Below are positions 31,005-42,645 of a stretch of DNA of 64,000 nt, piece after piece (the first letter of the stretch is position 1; each line of letters starts with the position of its first letter). The notes under the pieces were generated by a model, which did no database searches, was not told the DNA's origin, and saw nothing but the letters and a program-made list of their open reading frames with translations. The position numbers were made by a program, and so were the translations under genes. The DNA lies in assembly GCF_004923295.1 (NCBI RefSeq), contig NZ_CP039635.1:578501-642500 (forward strand), read 5' to 3'. Origin of the DNA: Azospirillum sp. TSH100 (GTDB taxonomy: Bacteria > Pseudomonadota > Alphaproteobacteria > Azospirillales > Azospirillaceae).

Positions 31005-32627
31005 TCAGGCCTCCACCGCGCGGCCCTTCAGCGCGAACAGGCCGCGCGGACGCCGTTGGATGAACAGGATGATGAAGATCAGCACCAGGATTTTGCCCAG
31101 CACCGCCCCGGCATAGGGTTCGAGGAACTTGTTCATGGTGCCCAGCGTCAGCGCGCCGACCAGCGTGCCCCACAGGTTGCCCACACCGCCGAACACCACG
31201 ACCATGAAGCTGTCGAGGATGTAGCCCTGGCCGAGGTTCGGGCTGACATTGTCGATCTGGCTCAGCGCCACCCCTGCCAGACCGGCAATGCCGGAGCCGA
31301 GGCCGAAGGTCAGCGCGTCGACCCGCGCGGTGCGGATGCCCATGGCGTTGGCCATCGGCCGGTTCTGCGTCACCGCGCGGATCGACAGGCCGAACCAGGT
31401 GCGCTTCAGCGCCACCAGCAGGGCCGCAAAGACGGTGAAGGCGAAGATGACGATCCACAGCCGGCCGTAGGTGATGGTCAGGCCGCCCAGCTCGAAGGCG
31501 CCGGACATCCAGCTCGGCGCGCCGACCTCGCGGTTGGTCGGGCCGAAGATCGAGCGCACCGCCTGCTGGAGCGCCAGCGACAGGCCCCAGGTGGCGAGCA
31601 GCGTTTCCAGCGGGCGGCCGTAAAGCCAACGGATCACGCTGCGCTCGATGACGATGCCGACGCCGCCGGACACGAGAAAGGCGGCGGGCAGCGCCACCAG
31701 GATCGACAGGTCGAACAGACCGGGGGCATGGGCGCGGAAGAACTCCTGCACCAGGAAGGTGGTGTAGGCGCCGATCATCACCATCTCGCCATGGGCCATG
31801 TTGATGACGCCCATCACGCCGAAGGTGACGGCCAGCCCGATGGCGGCCAGCAGCAGCACCGAGCCGAGCGACAGCCCGTACCAGAGATTTTGCAGCGCGG
31901 CCCAGAAGGCCAGCTTCTGCTCCAGGGTCGAGACCGCGGCGGCGGCCAATTTCTTGGTGACATCCGACGCGCCGGAGCCGGCGACCATGTTCAGCAGCAC
32001 CAGGGCGTCGCGGTCGCCGCGGGCGGTCAGCGTGTCGGTCGCCGACTGGATGTCGGCGTCGGTCATCTTGGAGGCGGCCTCGCCGGTCAGCAGGATGGCG
32101 GCCCGCGCCTGTTCCATGGCGGCGCGCACGCCCTTGTCCTGCTCCTTGGCGATCGCGGCGCTCAGCGTCTCCAGCGCAGAGGCGTCGCGGCTCTTGAACA
32201 CCGCATCGGCGGCGGAGCGGCGGACACTGGCATCGGGGCTCATCAGGGTGAGGGCACCCAGCGAGGCGCTGATGGCACGGCGGAGCGAATTGTTGATGCG
32301 GATCTTTTCGATTGCAGCGGCCGGCGCATCGCCGAGCGCCGCGCGGGTCAGCGGGTCGGTCAGGGCGAAGGCGTCGCCGGCCTTGCGGGCGATGACGACG
32401 GTGCCGTCGGCCTTGCGCACATAGAGGTCGCCGGCCTGGAGCGCCTCGATCACCGGCACGGCGGCCGGGTCGCCGGCCTCCGACAGTTGCGCCAGGGCCT
32501 TTTCGGTTCCGGAATAGCCGCCGCTGCCCAGGGCCTGGACAAGCGGGCGGAGATCGGCGGCTTGGGCGGCAGCCGATGTGGCGACCACCACACAGACAGC
32601 CATCAGCCAGCGGAGAGCGCGTCGCAT
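31005..32627 (-). CDS. urtB: Urea ABC transporter permease UrtB
   Basis: A 540-residue LivH-type permease. UrtB is distinctive in having a signal peptide (ALRWLMAVCVVVATSAAAQA) and a periplasmic helical domain of about 200 residues before the membrane part. Both are present here, with the permease from about residue 245 (WYGLSLGSVLLLAAIGLAVTFGVMGVINMAHGEMVMIGAY). I chose the ATG at 32627, preceded by GAAGGA; the open frame continues 40 codons upstream into the intergenic hairpin. It follows urtA after a 163-base gap containing a hairpin that may reduce expression of the distal genes. Confidence 0.94.
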   Translation of the reverse strand: MRRALRWLMAVCVVVATSAAAQAADLRPLVQALGSGGYSGTEKALAQLSEAGDPAAVPVIEALQAGDLYVRKADGTVVIARKAGDAFALTDPLTRAALGDAPAAAIEKIRINNSLRRAISASLGALTLMSPDASVRRSAADAVFKSRDASALETLSAAIAKEQDKGVRAAMEQARAAILLTGEAASKMTDADIQSATDTLTARGDRDALVLLNMVAGSGASDVTKKLAAAAVSTLEQKLAFWAALQNLWYGLSLGSVLLLAAIGLAVTFGVMGVINMAHGEMVMIGAYTTFLVQEFFRAHAPGLFDLSILVALPAAFLVSGGVGIVIERSVIRWLYGRPLETLLATWGLSLALQQAVRSIFGPTNREVGAPSWMSGAFELGGLTITYGRLWIVIFAFTVFAALLVALKRTWFGLSIRAVTQNRPMANAMGIRTARVDALTFGLGSGIAGLAGVALSQIDNVSPNLGQGYILDSFMVVVFGGVGNLWGTLVGALTLGTMNKFLEPYAGAVLGKILVLIFIILFIQRRPRGLFALKGRAVEA

Positions 32628-32690
32628 CGGGGGTCCTTCGGTGCAGGGACAGTGCGGGAGGGGCGGTGCGGGAGGGCTGGAAACGCGAAA

Positions 32691-32741
32691 CGCTTGCCCT
32701 CTCCCCTCCCCCGCCCGGCGGGAAAGGGGAAAGGGCAAGCG
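32691..32741 (-). promoter_or_regulatory. Long hairpin between urtA and urtB
   Basis: CGCTTGCCCT pairs perfectly with AGGGCAAGCG across a pyrimidine/purine-rich interior (CTCCCC...GGGGAAA and CCGCC/GGCGG), giving a stem of about 20 bp. It lies 50 bases after the urtA stop. There is no U-tract on the minus strand, so it is more likely a processing or stabilising element, or a REP-like palindrome, than a full terminator. Confidence 0.65.
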
Positions 32742-32790
32742 TCGCAACCACTCAGGTCAGAGAGGGCAAGTCAGAGAGGGAACGCTGCCC

Positions 32791-34101
32791 TCACGACCCC
32801 TTGCCGCCGCACTTGCCGGTCTTCACGTTGAAGTTGCCGCAGGACATCGGCTTGCGCCAATCGGCGATCAGATCCTTGCTGTCCGGCAGATAGTCCGACC
32901 ACTCGTCGCCCGGGACGAGGCCCGAGGTCTTGGAGACGACGTCGAACTGGCCGTTCTCCTGCACTTCACCGATCAGCACCGGCTTGGTGATGTGGTGGTT
33001 CGGCAGCATCGCCGAATAGCCGCCGGTCAGGTTGGGCACGGCCACGCCGACCATGGCGTCGATCACCTTGTCCGGATCGGTGGTGCCGGCCGCCTCGACC
33101 GCCTTAACCCACATGTTGAAGCCGATATAGTGGGCTTCCATCGGGTCGTTGGTGACGCGCTTGTCGTTCTTGGTGAAGGCCTTCCATTCCTTGATGAACT
33201 CGGCGTTCGCCGGGGTCTCGACGGACTGGAAATAGTTCCAGGCGGCCAGATGGCCGAGCAGCGGCTTGGTGTCGATGCCGGCCAGCTCTTCCTCGCCGAC
33301 CGAGAAGGCGACGACCGGGATGTCCTGCGCCTTGACGCCCTGGTTGCCCAGTTCCTTGTAGAAGGGAACGTTGGCATCGCCGTTGATGGTGGAGACCACC
33401 GCGGTCTTCTTGCCGGCCGACCCGAACTTCTTGATATCCGCCACGATCGACTGCCAGTCGGAATGACCGAACGGCGTGTAGTTGATCATGATGTCTTCGG
33501 GCTTGACGCCCTTGCTCTTCAGGTAGGCTTCGAGGATCTTGTTGGTCGTGCGCGGATAGACGTAGTCGGTGCCGGCCAGCACCCAGCGCTGGACCTTCTC
33601 CTTCTGCATCAGGTAGTCGACGGCCGGGATCGCCTGCTGGTTCGGGGCGGCGCCGGTGTAGAACACGTTGCGCGAGGACTCCTCGCCCTCATACTGGACC
33701 GGGTAGAAGAGGATGTTGTTCAACTCCTCGAACACCGGCAGCACCGACTTGCGGCTGACCGAGGTCCAGCAGCCGAACACGGCCGACACCTTGTCCTTGC
33801 TGATCAGCTCGCGCGCCTTTTCGGCGAACAGCGGCCAGTTGGAGGCCGGGTCGACCACCACCGGCTCCAGCTTCTTGCCCAGCAGGCCGCCCTTCTTGTT
33901 CTGGTCGTCGATCAGCATCAGCATGACGTCCTTGAGCGTCGTCTCGCTGATCGCCATCGTCCCGGACAGGGAGTGCAGAATGCCCACCTTGATGGTGTCG
34001 TCCGCCGCCTGGGCAGGCATCGCGAAGGACGCCATCGCGCCCATGGCCAGACCGGCCAGCGCGCTGATCCCGAAGCTCGACGTCAGTTGCTTGGTCCGCA
34101 T
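32791..34101 (-). CDS. urtA: Urea ABC transporter substrate-binding protein UrtA
   Basis: A 436-residue periplasmic type 1 binding protein. Signal peptide MRTKQLTSSFGISALAGLAMGAM... ends at AQA-AD. The mature protein shows IKVGILHSLSGTMAISETTLKD, VSAVFGCWTSVSRKSVLPVFEE, LFYPVQYEGEESSRNVFYTG and the UrtA-typical C-terminus with SKDLIADWRKPMSCGNF. It captures urea (or short amides) for UrtBC. Starts at an ATG with AAGGGGG 9 bases upstream. First gene of urtABCDE; no urease genes lie in the window. Confidence 0.96.
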   Translation of the reverse strand: MRTKQLTSSFGISALAGLAMGAMASFAMPAQAADDTIKVGILHSLSGTMAISETTLKDVMLMLIDDQNKKGGLLGKKLEPVVVDPASNWPLFAEKARELISKDKVSAVFGCWTSVSRKSVLPVFEELNNILFYPVQYEGEESSRNVFYTGAAPNQQAIPAVDYLMQKEKVQRWVLAGTDYVYPRTTNKILEAYLKSKGVKPEDIMINYTPFGHSDWQSIVADIKKFGSAGKKTAVVSTINGDANVPFYKELGNQGVKAQDIPVVAFSVGEEELAGIDTKPLLGHLAAWNYFQSVETPANAEFIKEWKAFTKNDKRVTNDPMEAHYIGFNMWVKAVEAAGTTDPDKVIDAMVGVAVPNLTGGYSAMLPNHHITKPVLIGEVQENGQFDVVSKTSGLVPGDEWSDYLPDSKDLIADWRKPMSCGNFNVKTGKCGGKGS

Positions 34102-34469
34102 GAAGTTGCCCCCTTCCTGTTGACGCCCCGGTTGATCCGGGGCTTCGCCATATCGTCGAAGGAAAAGCTACCGCGCATGCGAAAGGCGGTATCTACGTCA
34201 AATGACACATACGGCCAGCGCACCGCCTTCATGGCCGGCTTTGCGGCATTACCTCCAGCGAAGGTTCGGAATAATTCCATCGCCACGACGTCCAACCAGT
34301 GGATGAGCGCGTGTAACGGCAACGGCCTTCGACGGGTGAGACGGCGATGCAGGGGAGCAACAGTGTGAACAGCAGGTCTGTCGTCACCAAATGTCGCTTG
34401 CGATTCACAGAAGGCTTGTCGAAGGTTGCAGCGTTCGATCCTTTCCGTTCACGTTCCGGTCCCGTCGCC
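34102..34469. other. Divergent intergenic region urtA / L,D-transpeptidase
   Basis: A 368-base stretch without a gene I can support. On the minus strand TTGACG at about 34198-34203 could be a -35 box for urtA, but no good -10 follows. I looked for a sigma-54 TGGCAC-N5-TTGC element, expected for nitrogen-controlled uptake, and saw none. Confidence 0.4.
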
Positions 34470-36360
<1,891 letters not shown>

Positions 36361-36373
36361 GGGCGTCGCGTCC

Positions 36374-36601
36374 TCAGCGCGCCTGAAGCACGCCGACGGC
36401 GCCTTGGGCAACCTCGTGCAGGTCGGACGCGCCGCCGGCCTGGACGTGGGCGAACAGGCCGGCGCGCATGCGCGGATCCCAGAATTTGCGGATGTGGGTC
36501 GCGGTTTCGCTCACCGCTTCGTCATGCGGGTAGGTGGCGAAATGGACGGCGATCTGGTTCGCCATCCGGACCAGATCCTTGGCGTGGTTCGTGTGGCTCA
36601 T
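36374..36601 (-). CDS. fdsD: NAD-dependent formate dehydrogenase delta subunit FdsD
   Basis: A 75-residue protein matching FdsD: LVRMANQIAVHFATYPHDEAVSETATHIRKFWDPRMRAGL, the conserved core with the FW(D/E)PRM motif. FdsD helps molybdenum cofactor insertion with FdhD/FdsC and can remain bound to the holoenzyme. Last gene of the fds operon, 24 bases after fdhD. Starts at an ATG with GGAGAG upstream. Confidence 0.93.
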   Translation of the reverse strand: MSHTNHAKDLVRMANQIAVHFATYPHDEAVSETATHIRKFWDPRMRAGLFAHVQAGGASDLHEVAQGAVGVLQAR

Positions 36602-36625
36602 CGGTCTCTCCGGACTGGGTTGAAA

Positions 36626-37453
36626 TCAGCGGAACAGGATGACGGTGTCGCGGCGCGACAGGGCACCCAGGGTCAGGTTGGCGTTGCGCGCCAGTTCCAG
36701 CGCCAGCGCCGTCGGGGCGGAAATGGTCGCCAGCAGCGGGATGCCCACCGCAGCGGTCTTCTGCACCAGCTCGAAGCTGCAACGGCTGGTCATCACCACG
36801 AAGCCGGTGGCCGGGTCGGCACCCGAACCGACGACGGCACCGATCAGCTTGTCCAGCGCGTTGTGTCGGCCGACATCCTCGCGCGCCATCCGGATGCTGC
36901 CATCGGGCGCGCACCAGGCGGCGGCATGGACCGAGCGGTTGGTCCGGTTCATCGGCTGATGGTCCGGCAGGGCGCGGAAGGCGGCAGCCACCGCGGTCGG
37001 CTCGACATCCAGCGAGGTCTCGATCTTGCGGGGCTCCCGAACGGCGTGGACAAGACTGTCCACGCCGCACAGGCCACAGCCGCTCCGCCCCTCCATGGAG
37101 CGGCTGCGCAGACTTCCGCGCAGGAGGCGCAGGGGATCGACCGTCAGGTTGACGACGAAGCCCAGCGGGGTTTCCCGCACGGCGATGTTCTCAATGTCGG
37201 CGGCGGACCCGACGATCTCCTCGGCAAGGCTGAAGCCGAGCGCGAAGTCTTCCAGATCGGCGGGGGTCGCCATCATCACGGCGTGGGACCGGCCGTTGTA
37301 TTCGAAAGCGACCGCGGTTTCCTCCGGCACCTGCCATTCGACATCCGTGCCCTCCTCCACCCCGACACCGGCGGAAAAGCCGGTGCCGGTGACGGCGATG
37401 GAGCACATGAGGCTGTCGTCGGGACTGATGGAACCAGAGGGCATCGCGGTCAT
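36626..37453 (-). CDS. fdhD: Formate dehydrogenase accessory sulfurtransferase FdhD (FdsC)
   Basis: A 275-residue chaperone that transfers sulfur from IscS to the bis-MGD cofactor, needed for formate dehydrogenase activity. The Cys motif GRSGCGLCGVDSL (CxxC), FALGFSLAEEIVG, and the C-terminal VMTSRCSFELVQKTAAVGIPLLATISAPTALAL are typical. Called FdsC in fds operons. I chose the ATG at 37453 with GAGGAG upstream; the frame offers a GTG three codons earlier. It lies between fdsA (17 bases) and fdsD. Confidence 0.93.
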   Translation of the reverse strand: MTAMPSGSISPDDSLMCSIAVTGTGFSAGVGVEEGTDVEWQVPEETAVAFEYNGRSHAVMMATPADLEDFALGFSLAEEIVGSAADIENIAVRETPLGFVVNLTVDPLRLLRGSLRSRSMEGRSGCGLCGVDSLVHAVREPRKIETSLDVEPTAVAAAFRALPDHQPMNRTNRSVHAAAWCAPDGSIRMAREDVGRHNALDKLIGAVVGSGADPATGFVVMTSRCSFELVQKTAAVGIPLLATISAPTALALELARNANLTLGALSRRDTVILFR

Positions 37454-37470
37454 GCTTCCCACTCCTCACG

Positions 37471-40326
37471 TCATTCGGCGGCGATCACGTTGGCGGCGGC
37501 GATGCGCTTGCGCTCGACGTCGTTCTTCGCATAGTCAACCTGCCAATCGGACGGTTGGTTGCTGCGGGCGACCTGCACCGCCGTCACCTTGTATTCGGGG
37601 CAGTTGGTCGCCCAGTCCGAATTCTCGGTGGTGATGACGTTGGCGCCGGTCACCGGGTGGTGGAAGGTGGTGTAGACGACGCCGGCCGGCATGCGGTCGG
37701 AGATGACGGCGCGCAGCGTGGTGGCCCCCATGCGGCTGGCGAGCGACACCATGTCGCCGTCCTTGACGCCCCGGAGTTCGGCATCCGCCGCGTTGATCTC
37801 CAGCACATCCTCGGGATGCCAAGCGACGTTGGCGGTGCGGCGGGTCTGGGCGCCGACATTGTAGTGGGCGAGGATTCGGCCGGTGGTCAGCACCAGCGGG
37901 TACATCCGCGTGGTCCGTTCGTCGGTCGGCACATATTCGGTGATGACGAAGCGGCCGAGACCACGGGCGAAGCTCTCGCCATGCATGATCGCCATGCCGG
38001 TGTCGTCGTCCTCCAACCCGGTGCAGGGCCACTGAACGCTGCCGACGCGGTCGAGCTTCTCGAAGCTGACGCCGCGGAAGGTCGGGGTCAGCCGAGCGAT
38101 CTCGTCCATGATCTCGGACGTGGTCTCGTAGTGCATCGGATAGCCCATCGCCGTCGCCAGCGCGCAGGCGACCCAATGCTCGTCCTTGCCGACCTTGGAC
38201 GGCATCGCCTTGCGGACGCGGTTGATGCGGCGCTCGGCGTTGGTGAAGGTGCCGTCCTTCTCCAGGAAGGAGGTGCCGGGGAAGAAGACGTGGGCGAAGG
38301 CCGCCGTCTCGTTCAGGAACAGATCCTGGACGATGACGATGTCCAGCGATTCCAGCGCCGAGGTGACATGGGTGGTGTTGGGATCGGACTGGACGATGTC
38401 CTCGCCCTGGACGAACAGACCACGGAAGCTGCCGTCATGCGCGCTGTCGAACATGTTCGGGATGCGCAGGCCGGGTTCCGGATCCAGCGTGACGCCCCAG
38501 GCGGCCTCGAACTCCTGGCGGACGAGGTCGTCCGAGACATGGCGGTAGCCCGGCAGCTCGTGCGGGAAGGAGCCCATGTCGCACGAGCCCTGCACATTGT
38601 TCTGACCGCGCAGCGGGTTCACACCGACGCCCTCGCGGCCGATGTTGCCGGTCGCCATCGCGAGGTTGGCGATCGCCATCACCGTGCTGGAGCCCTGGCT
38701 GTGCTCCGTCACGCCCAGCCCGTAATAGATCGCGGCATTGCCGCCGGTGGCGTAGAGACGGGCGGCGGCGCGGACCTGATCGGCCGGGACGCCGGTGCGC
38801 GATTCCAGGTACTCCGGCGAGTTGCGGTGCTCGGCGATGAACGCCTCCCACTTCGCGAACTCCTTGGGATCGCAGCGCTCCTCGACGAAGGCGCGGTTCA
38901 CCAGCCCTTCGGTGACGATGACATGGGCGATGGCGTTCACCACCGCGACGTTGGTGCCGGGCTGGAGCTGGAGATGGTATTCGGCCTGGACGTGCGGGCT
39001 GCGCACCAGATCGATGCGGCGCGGATCGACGACGATCAGCTTGGCCCCGGCGCGCAACCGCTTCTTCATGCGCGAGCCGAACACCGGATGGCCGTCGGTC
39101 GGGTTGGCGCCGATGACCAGGATGACGTCGGACTTGTCGACGCTCTTGAAATCCTGGGTGCCGGCGGAGGTGCCGAAGGTCTGCGACAGGCCGTAGCCGG
39201 TCGGCGAATGGCAGACGCGGGCGCAGGTGTCGATGTTGTTGGTACCGAAGGCGGCCCGGATCATCTTCTGGACGACATAGACCTCCTCGTTCGTGCAGCG
39301 CGACGAGGTGATGCCGCCGATGGAGCCGCGGCCGTACTTGGCCTGCACCGCCTTCAGCCGCTCGGCGGCGTAGGCGACCGCCTCTTCCCACGACACTTCA
39401 CGCCACGGATCGGTGATCTTCTCGCGCACCATGGGCTTCATGATGCGGTCCTTGTGGGTGGCGTAGCCCCAGGCGAAGCGGCCCTTGACGCAGGAATGGC
39501 CCTCGTTGGCGCCGCCATTCTTCCACGGGGTCATGCGCACCACCGTGGTGCCCCGCATCTCGGCCTTGAAGGAGCAGCCGACGCCGCAATAGGCGCAGGT
39601 GGTGATGACGCTGTGTTCCGGCTGGCCGTGCTCGATGATCGACTTCTCGGTCAGGGTCGCGGTCGGGCAGGCCTGGACGCAGGCGCCGCAGGACACGCAC
39701 TCGCTGTCCATGAAGTTTTCCTTGGCGCCCGGCGACACCGAGGAGGCGAAACCGCGCCCGTCGATGGTCAGCGCGAAGGTGCCCTGGGTCTCCTGGCAGG
39801 CACGGACGCAGCGCGAGCAGACGATGCATTTCGACGCATCGAAGGTGAAGTACGGGTTGCTCTCGTCCTTGGCGGCGGCGCGATGGTTTTCGCCGTCGAA
39901 ACCGTACCGCACGTTGCGCAGACCGACGGCACCGGCCATGTCCTGCAACTCGCAGTCACCGTTGGCGGCACAGGTCAGGCAGTCGAGCGGATGGTCGGAG
40001 ATGTACAGCTCCATCACGCCACGGCGCAGCTTGGCCAGCTTGTCGGTCTGGGTGTGGACCTTCATGCCGGGGGCGACGGGGGTGGTGCAGGAGGCCGGGG
40101 TGCCGCGGCGCCCCTCGATCTCCACCGCGCAGAGGCGGCAGGAGCCGAAGGGCTCCAGGCTGTCGGTTGCGCACAGCTTCGGCACGGTGATGCCGGCATC
40201 CATCGCGGCGCGCATCACGGAGGTGCCTTCGGGGACGGTGATGCTGCGGCCGTCGATCTCCAGCGTCACCAGGGTCTCGGAGACGCGGGCGGGAGTGCCG
40301 TAGTCGGTCTCGTGGATGAGGGTCAT
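37471..40326 (-). CDS. fdsA: NAD-dependent formate dehydrogenase alpha subunit (Mo-bis-MGD, Fe-S)
   Basis: A 951-residue catalytic subunit oxidising formate to CO2. The N-terminal part resembles NuoG: a [2Fe-2S] ferredoxin segment (LCATDSLEPFGSCRLCAVE), a His-ligated cluster region (SDHPLDCLTCAANGDC) and two ferredoxin-like [4Fe-4S] sets (CIVCSRCVRAC; CVSCGACVQACP). A further [4Fe-4S] motif CAYCGVGCSF opens the molybdopterin domain. The Mo ligand is Cys372 in ARVCHSPTGYG, so this is a Cys and not a selenocysteine enzyme. ATG at 40326 (MTLIHETDYG), 23 bases after fdsB; the frame extends upstream but homology does not. Confidence 0.96.
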   Translation of the reverse strand: MTLIHETDYGTPARVSETLVTLEIDGRSITVPEGTSVMRAAMDAGITVPKLCATDSLEPFGSCRLCAVEIEGRRGTPASCTTPVAPGMKVHTQTDKLAKLRRGVMELYISDHPLDCLTCAANGDCELQDMAGAVGLRNVRYGFDGENHRAAAKDESNPYFTFDASKCIVCSRCVRACQETQGTFALTIDGRGFASSVSPGAKENFMDSECVSCGACVQACPTATLTEKSIIEHGQPEHSVITTCAYCGVGCSFKAEMRGTTVVRMTPWKNGGANEGHSCVKGRFAWGYATHKDRIMKPMVREKITDPWREVSWEEAVAYAAERLKAVQAKYGRGSIGGITSSRCTNEEVYVVQKMIRAAFGTNNIDTCARVCHSPTGYGLSQTFGTSAGTQDFKSVDKSDVILVIGANPTDGHPVFGSRMKKRLRAGAKLIVVDPRRIDLVRSPHVQAEYHLQLQPGTNVAVVNAIAHVIVTEGLVNRAFVEERCDPKEFAKWEAFIAEHRNSPEYLESRTGVPADQVRAAARLYATGGNAAIYYGLGVTEHSQGSSTVMAIANLAMATGNIGREGVGVNPLRGQNNVQGSCDMGSFPHELPGYRHVSDDLVRQEFEAAWGVTLDPEPGLRIPNMFDSAHDGSFRGLFVQGEDIVQSDPNTTHVTSALESLDIVIVQDLFLNETAAFAHVFFPGTSFLEKDGTFTNAERRINRVRKAMPSKVGKDEHWVACALATAMGYPMHYETTSEIMDEIARLTPTFRGVSFEKLDRVGSVQWPCTGLEDDDTGMAIMHGESFARGLGRFVITEYVPTDERTTRMYPLVLTTGRILAHYNVGAQTRRTANVAWHPEDVLEINAADAELRGVKDGDMVSLASRMGATTLRAVISDRMPAGVVYTTFHHPVTGANVITTENSDWATNCPEYKVTAVQVARSNQPSDWQVDYAKNDVERKRIAAANVIAAE

Positions 40327-40349
40327 CTCGGGTGCTCCTGGGGCGCTCG

Positions 40350-41930
40350 TTATTCGGCGGCGATGTGGGTGACGCGGACGGCGTGCTGCTTCTTGCGGAA
40401 GTCTTCCGGGAAGTGCTTCACCGCGCTGCGCACCGGATAGGGCGTCATGCCGCCCATGGCGCAGAGCGAGCCGTCCACCATCACGTCGCAGAGGTCGGCG
40501 AGCAGTTCGAGGTTCGCATCGACGTTCTTGCCGGCGATGATCTTGTCCAGCGTCTCCATGCCGCGGGTCGAGCCGATGCGGCAGGGGGTGCACTTGCCGC
40601 AGGATTCCGCCACGCAGAATTCCATGGCGAAGCGGGCCTGCTGGGCCATGTCGACGCTGTCGTCGAAAACGACGATGCCACCATGGCCGACCATCGCTTC
40701 CTGGGCGGCGAAGGCCTCGTAATCCTTGGGCAGGTCGAACTGCGAGGGCGGCAGATAGGCGCCCAACGGACCGCCGACCTGCACCGCGCGGATCGGCCGG
40801 CCGGTGATGGTGCCGCCGCCGAAGTCGTAGAGCAGCTCGTGCAGGGTGATGCCGAAGGCCTTCTCGACGATGCCGCCCTGCTTGAGGTTGCCCGCCAGCT
40901 GGAAGGGCAGCGTGCCGCGCGACCGGCCGACACCGAAGTCGCGGTAATAGTCGCCGCCCTTGTCGAGGATGATCGGCACCGAGCAGAGCGACAGCACGTT
41001 GTTGACCACGGTCGGCTTGCCGAACAGGCCTTCCAGCGCCGGCAGCGGCGGCTTGGCGCGCACCATGCCGCGCTTGCCCTCCAGGCTTTCCAGCATGGCG
41101 GTTTCTTCGCCGCAGATGTAGGCGCCGGCGCCGACGCGGACGTCGAGGTGGAAGGTGCGGTTGGTGCCGTGGATGTTGTCGCCGAGCCAGCCCTCGTCAT
41201 AGGCGAGCTTGATGGCATGGCGCAGGGTGGCCGTGGCGTGCGGGTATTCCGAGCGCATGTAGACGTAGCCGGAGGTGGCGCCCACCGCGATGGCGGCGAT
41301 GGTCATGCCCTCGATCAGGCAGAAGGGGTCGCCTTCGATGATCATGCGGTCGGCGAAGGTGCCGCTGTCGCCCTCGTCGGCGTTGCAGCAGACGAATTTC
41401 TCGTCCGCCTTGGCCTGCATCACCGTGTTCCACTTGATGCCGGTGGGGAAGCCGGCGCCGCCGCGGCCGCGCAGGCCGCTGTCGGTTACCGCCTTGACGA
41501 TCTCCGCCTGGGACATCGCCAGCGCGTTCTCCAGCCCGCGGAAGCCGCCATGGGCGCGGTAGTCCTCGACCGACAGCGGGTCGATGATGCCGCAGCGGGC
41601 GAAGGTCAGCCGCTCCTGCTTCTTGAAGTACGGGATTTCCTCGGTCAGGCCGTGGCCCAGCGCATGCTCCCCGCCGGTCAGGAAGCCGGCGTCGAACAGG
41701 CCGGGGACGTCGGCGGCGGTGACCGGGCCGTAGGCGACCCGGCCTTCCGGGGTTTCGACCTCGACCAGCGGCTCCAGATAGAGCATGCCGCGCGAGCCGT
41801 TGCGGACGATGCGCAGCGGCAGGTCGCGCTTGGCAGCCTCGGCCCGGATGGCGGCGGCCACGGCATCGGCGCCGACCGACAGGGCGGCGGAGTCGCGCGG
41901 GACGAAGACGGTGATCAGATGGCCGCTCAT
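40350..41930 (-). CDS. fdsB: NAD-dependent formate dehydrogenase beta subunit (NADH/FMN)
   Basis: A 526-residue diaphorase subunit that passes electrons from the Fe-S chain to NAD+. A thioredoxin-like N-terminal domain (about 1-120) is fused to a NuoF-like part with [16 protein letters not shown] (NADH/FMN binding), [28 protein letters not shown], and the [4Fe-4S] motif [15 protein letters not shown]. Starts at an ATG ([13 protein letters not shown]) that overlaps the fdsG stop by 4 bases (ATGA), so translation is coupled. Confidence 0.96.
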   Translation of the reverse strand: MSGHLITVFVPRDSAALSVGADAVAAAIRAEAAKRDLPLRIVRNGSRGMLYLEPLVEVETPEGRVAYGPVTAADVPGLFDAGFLTGGEHALGHGLTEEIPYFKKQERLTFARCGIIDPLSVEDYRAHGGFRGLENALAMSQAEIVKAVTDSGLRGRGGAGFPTGIKWNTVMQAKADEKFVCCNADEGDSGTFADRMIIEGDPFCLIEGMTIAAIAVGATSGYVYMRSEYPHATATLRHAIKLAYDEGWLGDNIHGTNRTFHLDVRVGAGAYICGEETAMLESLEGKRGMVRAKPPLPALEGLFGKPTVVNNVLSLCSVPIILDKGGDYYRDFGVGRSRGTLPFQLAGNLKQGGIVEKAFGITLHELLYDFGGGTITGRPIRAVQVGGPLGAYLPPSQFDLPKDYEAFAAQEAMVGHGGIVVFDDSVDMAQQARFAMEFCVAESCGKCTPCRIGSTRGMETLDKIIAGKNVDANLELLADLCDVMVDGSLCAMGGMTPYPVRSAVKHFPEDFRKKQHAVRVTHIAAE

Positions 41931-42457
41931 TGGGCGTGACCCTTATGGCTGAGGGCGCGGGGAATTTGCTGGTGGGCGTGCGGGTTGGTCCGCGTCTCCG
42001 CCGCCAGCTCGTCGAAGCGGTCGGGCGAGACCCGGCCGTGCAGGTTCTCGTCGATCATGACGGCGGGCGACAGGGCGCAGTTGCCCAGGCAGAAGACCGG
42101 TTCCAGCGTGAAGGCGCCGTCGGCGGTGGTGCCATGGAAATCGACCTGCAAGCGCTTCTTGATATGGTCGACCAGCGCGTTGGCGCCCATCGACTGGCAG
42201 GCCTCGGCCCGGCACACCTTGATGATGTGGCGGCCCGGCTTTTCGCGGCGGAATTCGTGATAGAAGGAGACAACGCCATGCACGTCGGCGCGCGAGAGGT
42301 TCAGCGCCGTCGCCAGCAGGGGGATGGCTTCCTCGTCGATATAGCCGAACTCCTCCTGAAGCGCGTGAAGGATCGGCAGCAGGGCGCCGCGCAGATGCCG
42401 ATTGTCTTCGACAATCGTCATGGCGCGCTCAGCGCTCCACGGATGGCAAGCGTTCAC
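41927..42457 (-). CDS. fdsG: NAD-dependent formate dehydrogenase gamma subunit (NuoE-like)
   Basis: A 176-residue [2Fe-2S] subunit with Cys ligands in [10 protein letters not shown] and [10 protein letters not shown] chose the GTG at 42457 ([21 protein letters not shown]), because GGAGGG lies 6 bases upstream and the WS.ERA...I segment is conserved in the family; the ATG at 42421 would delete it. First gene of fdsGBA-fdhD-fdsD, 189 bases downstream of the LysR gene on the same strand. A palindrome at 42610 is the probable operator. Confidence 0.94.
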   Translation of the reverse strand: MNACHPWSAERAMTIVEDNRHLRGALLPILHALQEEFGYIDEEAIPLLATALNLSRADVHGVVSFYHEFRREKPGRHIIKVCRAEACQSMGANALVDHIKKRLQVDFHGTTADGAFTLEPVFCLGNCALSPAVMIDENLHGRVSPDRFDELAAETRTNPHAHQQIPRALSHKGHAQ

Positions 42458-42609
42458 GGGTGTCCCTCCTTGCGATCGTCCGCGCCGCTCTTGAGGTCGG
42501 CGTCGTTCTGGCTTGGCTCTGTTGGCTTTTTCCGGACGTCTCTCGTCGCCCGGCACCGTCAGAGTGGCGGAGGATACGGTATACCAGCAAATTGTATTTT
42601 CTGATGGCG

Positions 42610-42626
42610 TGATAGCTTTTGGCTAT
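42610..42626. promoter_or_regulatory. Candidate LysR-type operator upstream of fdsG
   Basis: GATAGC and GCTATC flank a 5-base spacer (TTTTG), a perfect 6-bp inverted repeat of the T-N11-A type recognised by LysR proteins (ATAGC-TTTTG-GCTAT). It lies 153 bases upstream of the fdsG start and just after the LysR gene, in a locally AT-rich stretch (TATACC, AAATTGTATTTT). Confidence 0.55.
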
Positions 42627-42645
42627 CGAGCGCCGCTGCGACCGT

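Noticed and set aside
34102-34469. Sigma-54/NtrC-type promoter upstream of urtA
   Set aside because: No TGGCAC-N5-TTGC element seen on the minus strand; only a weak TTGACG.
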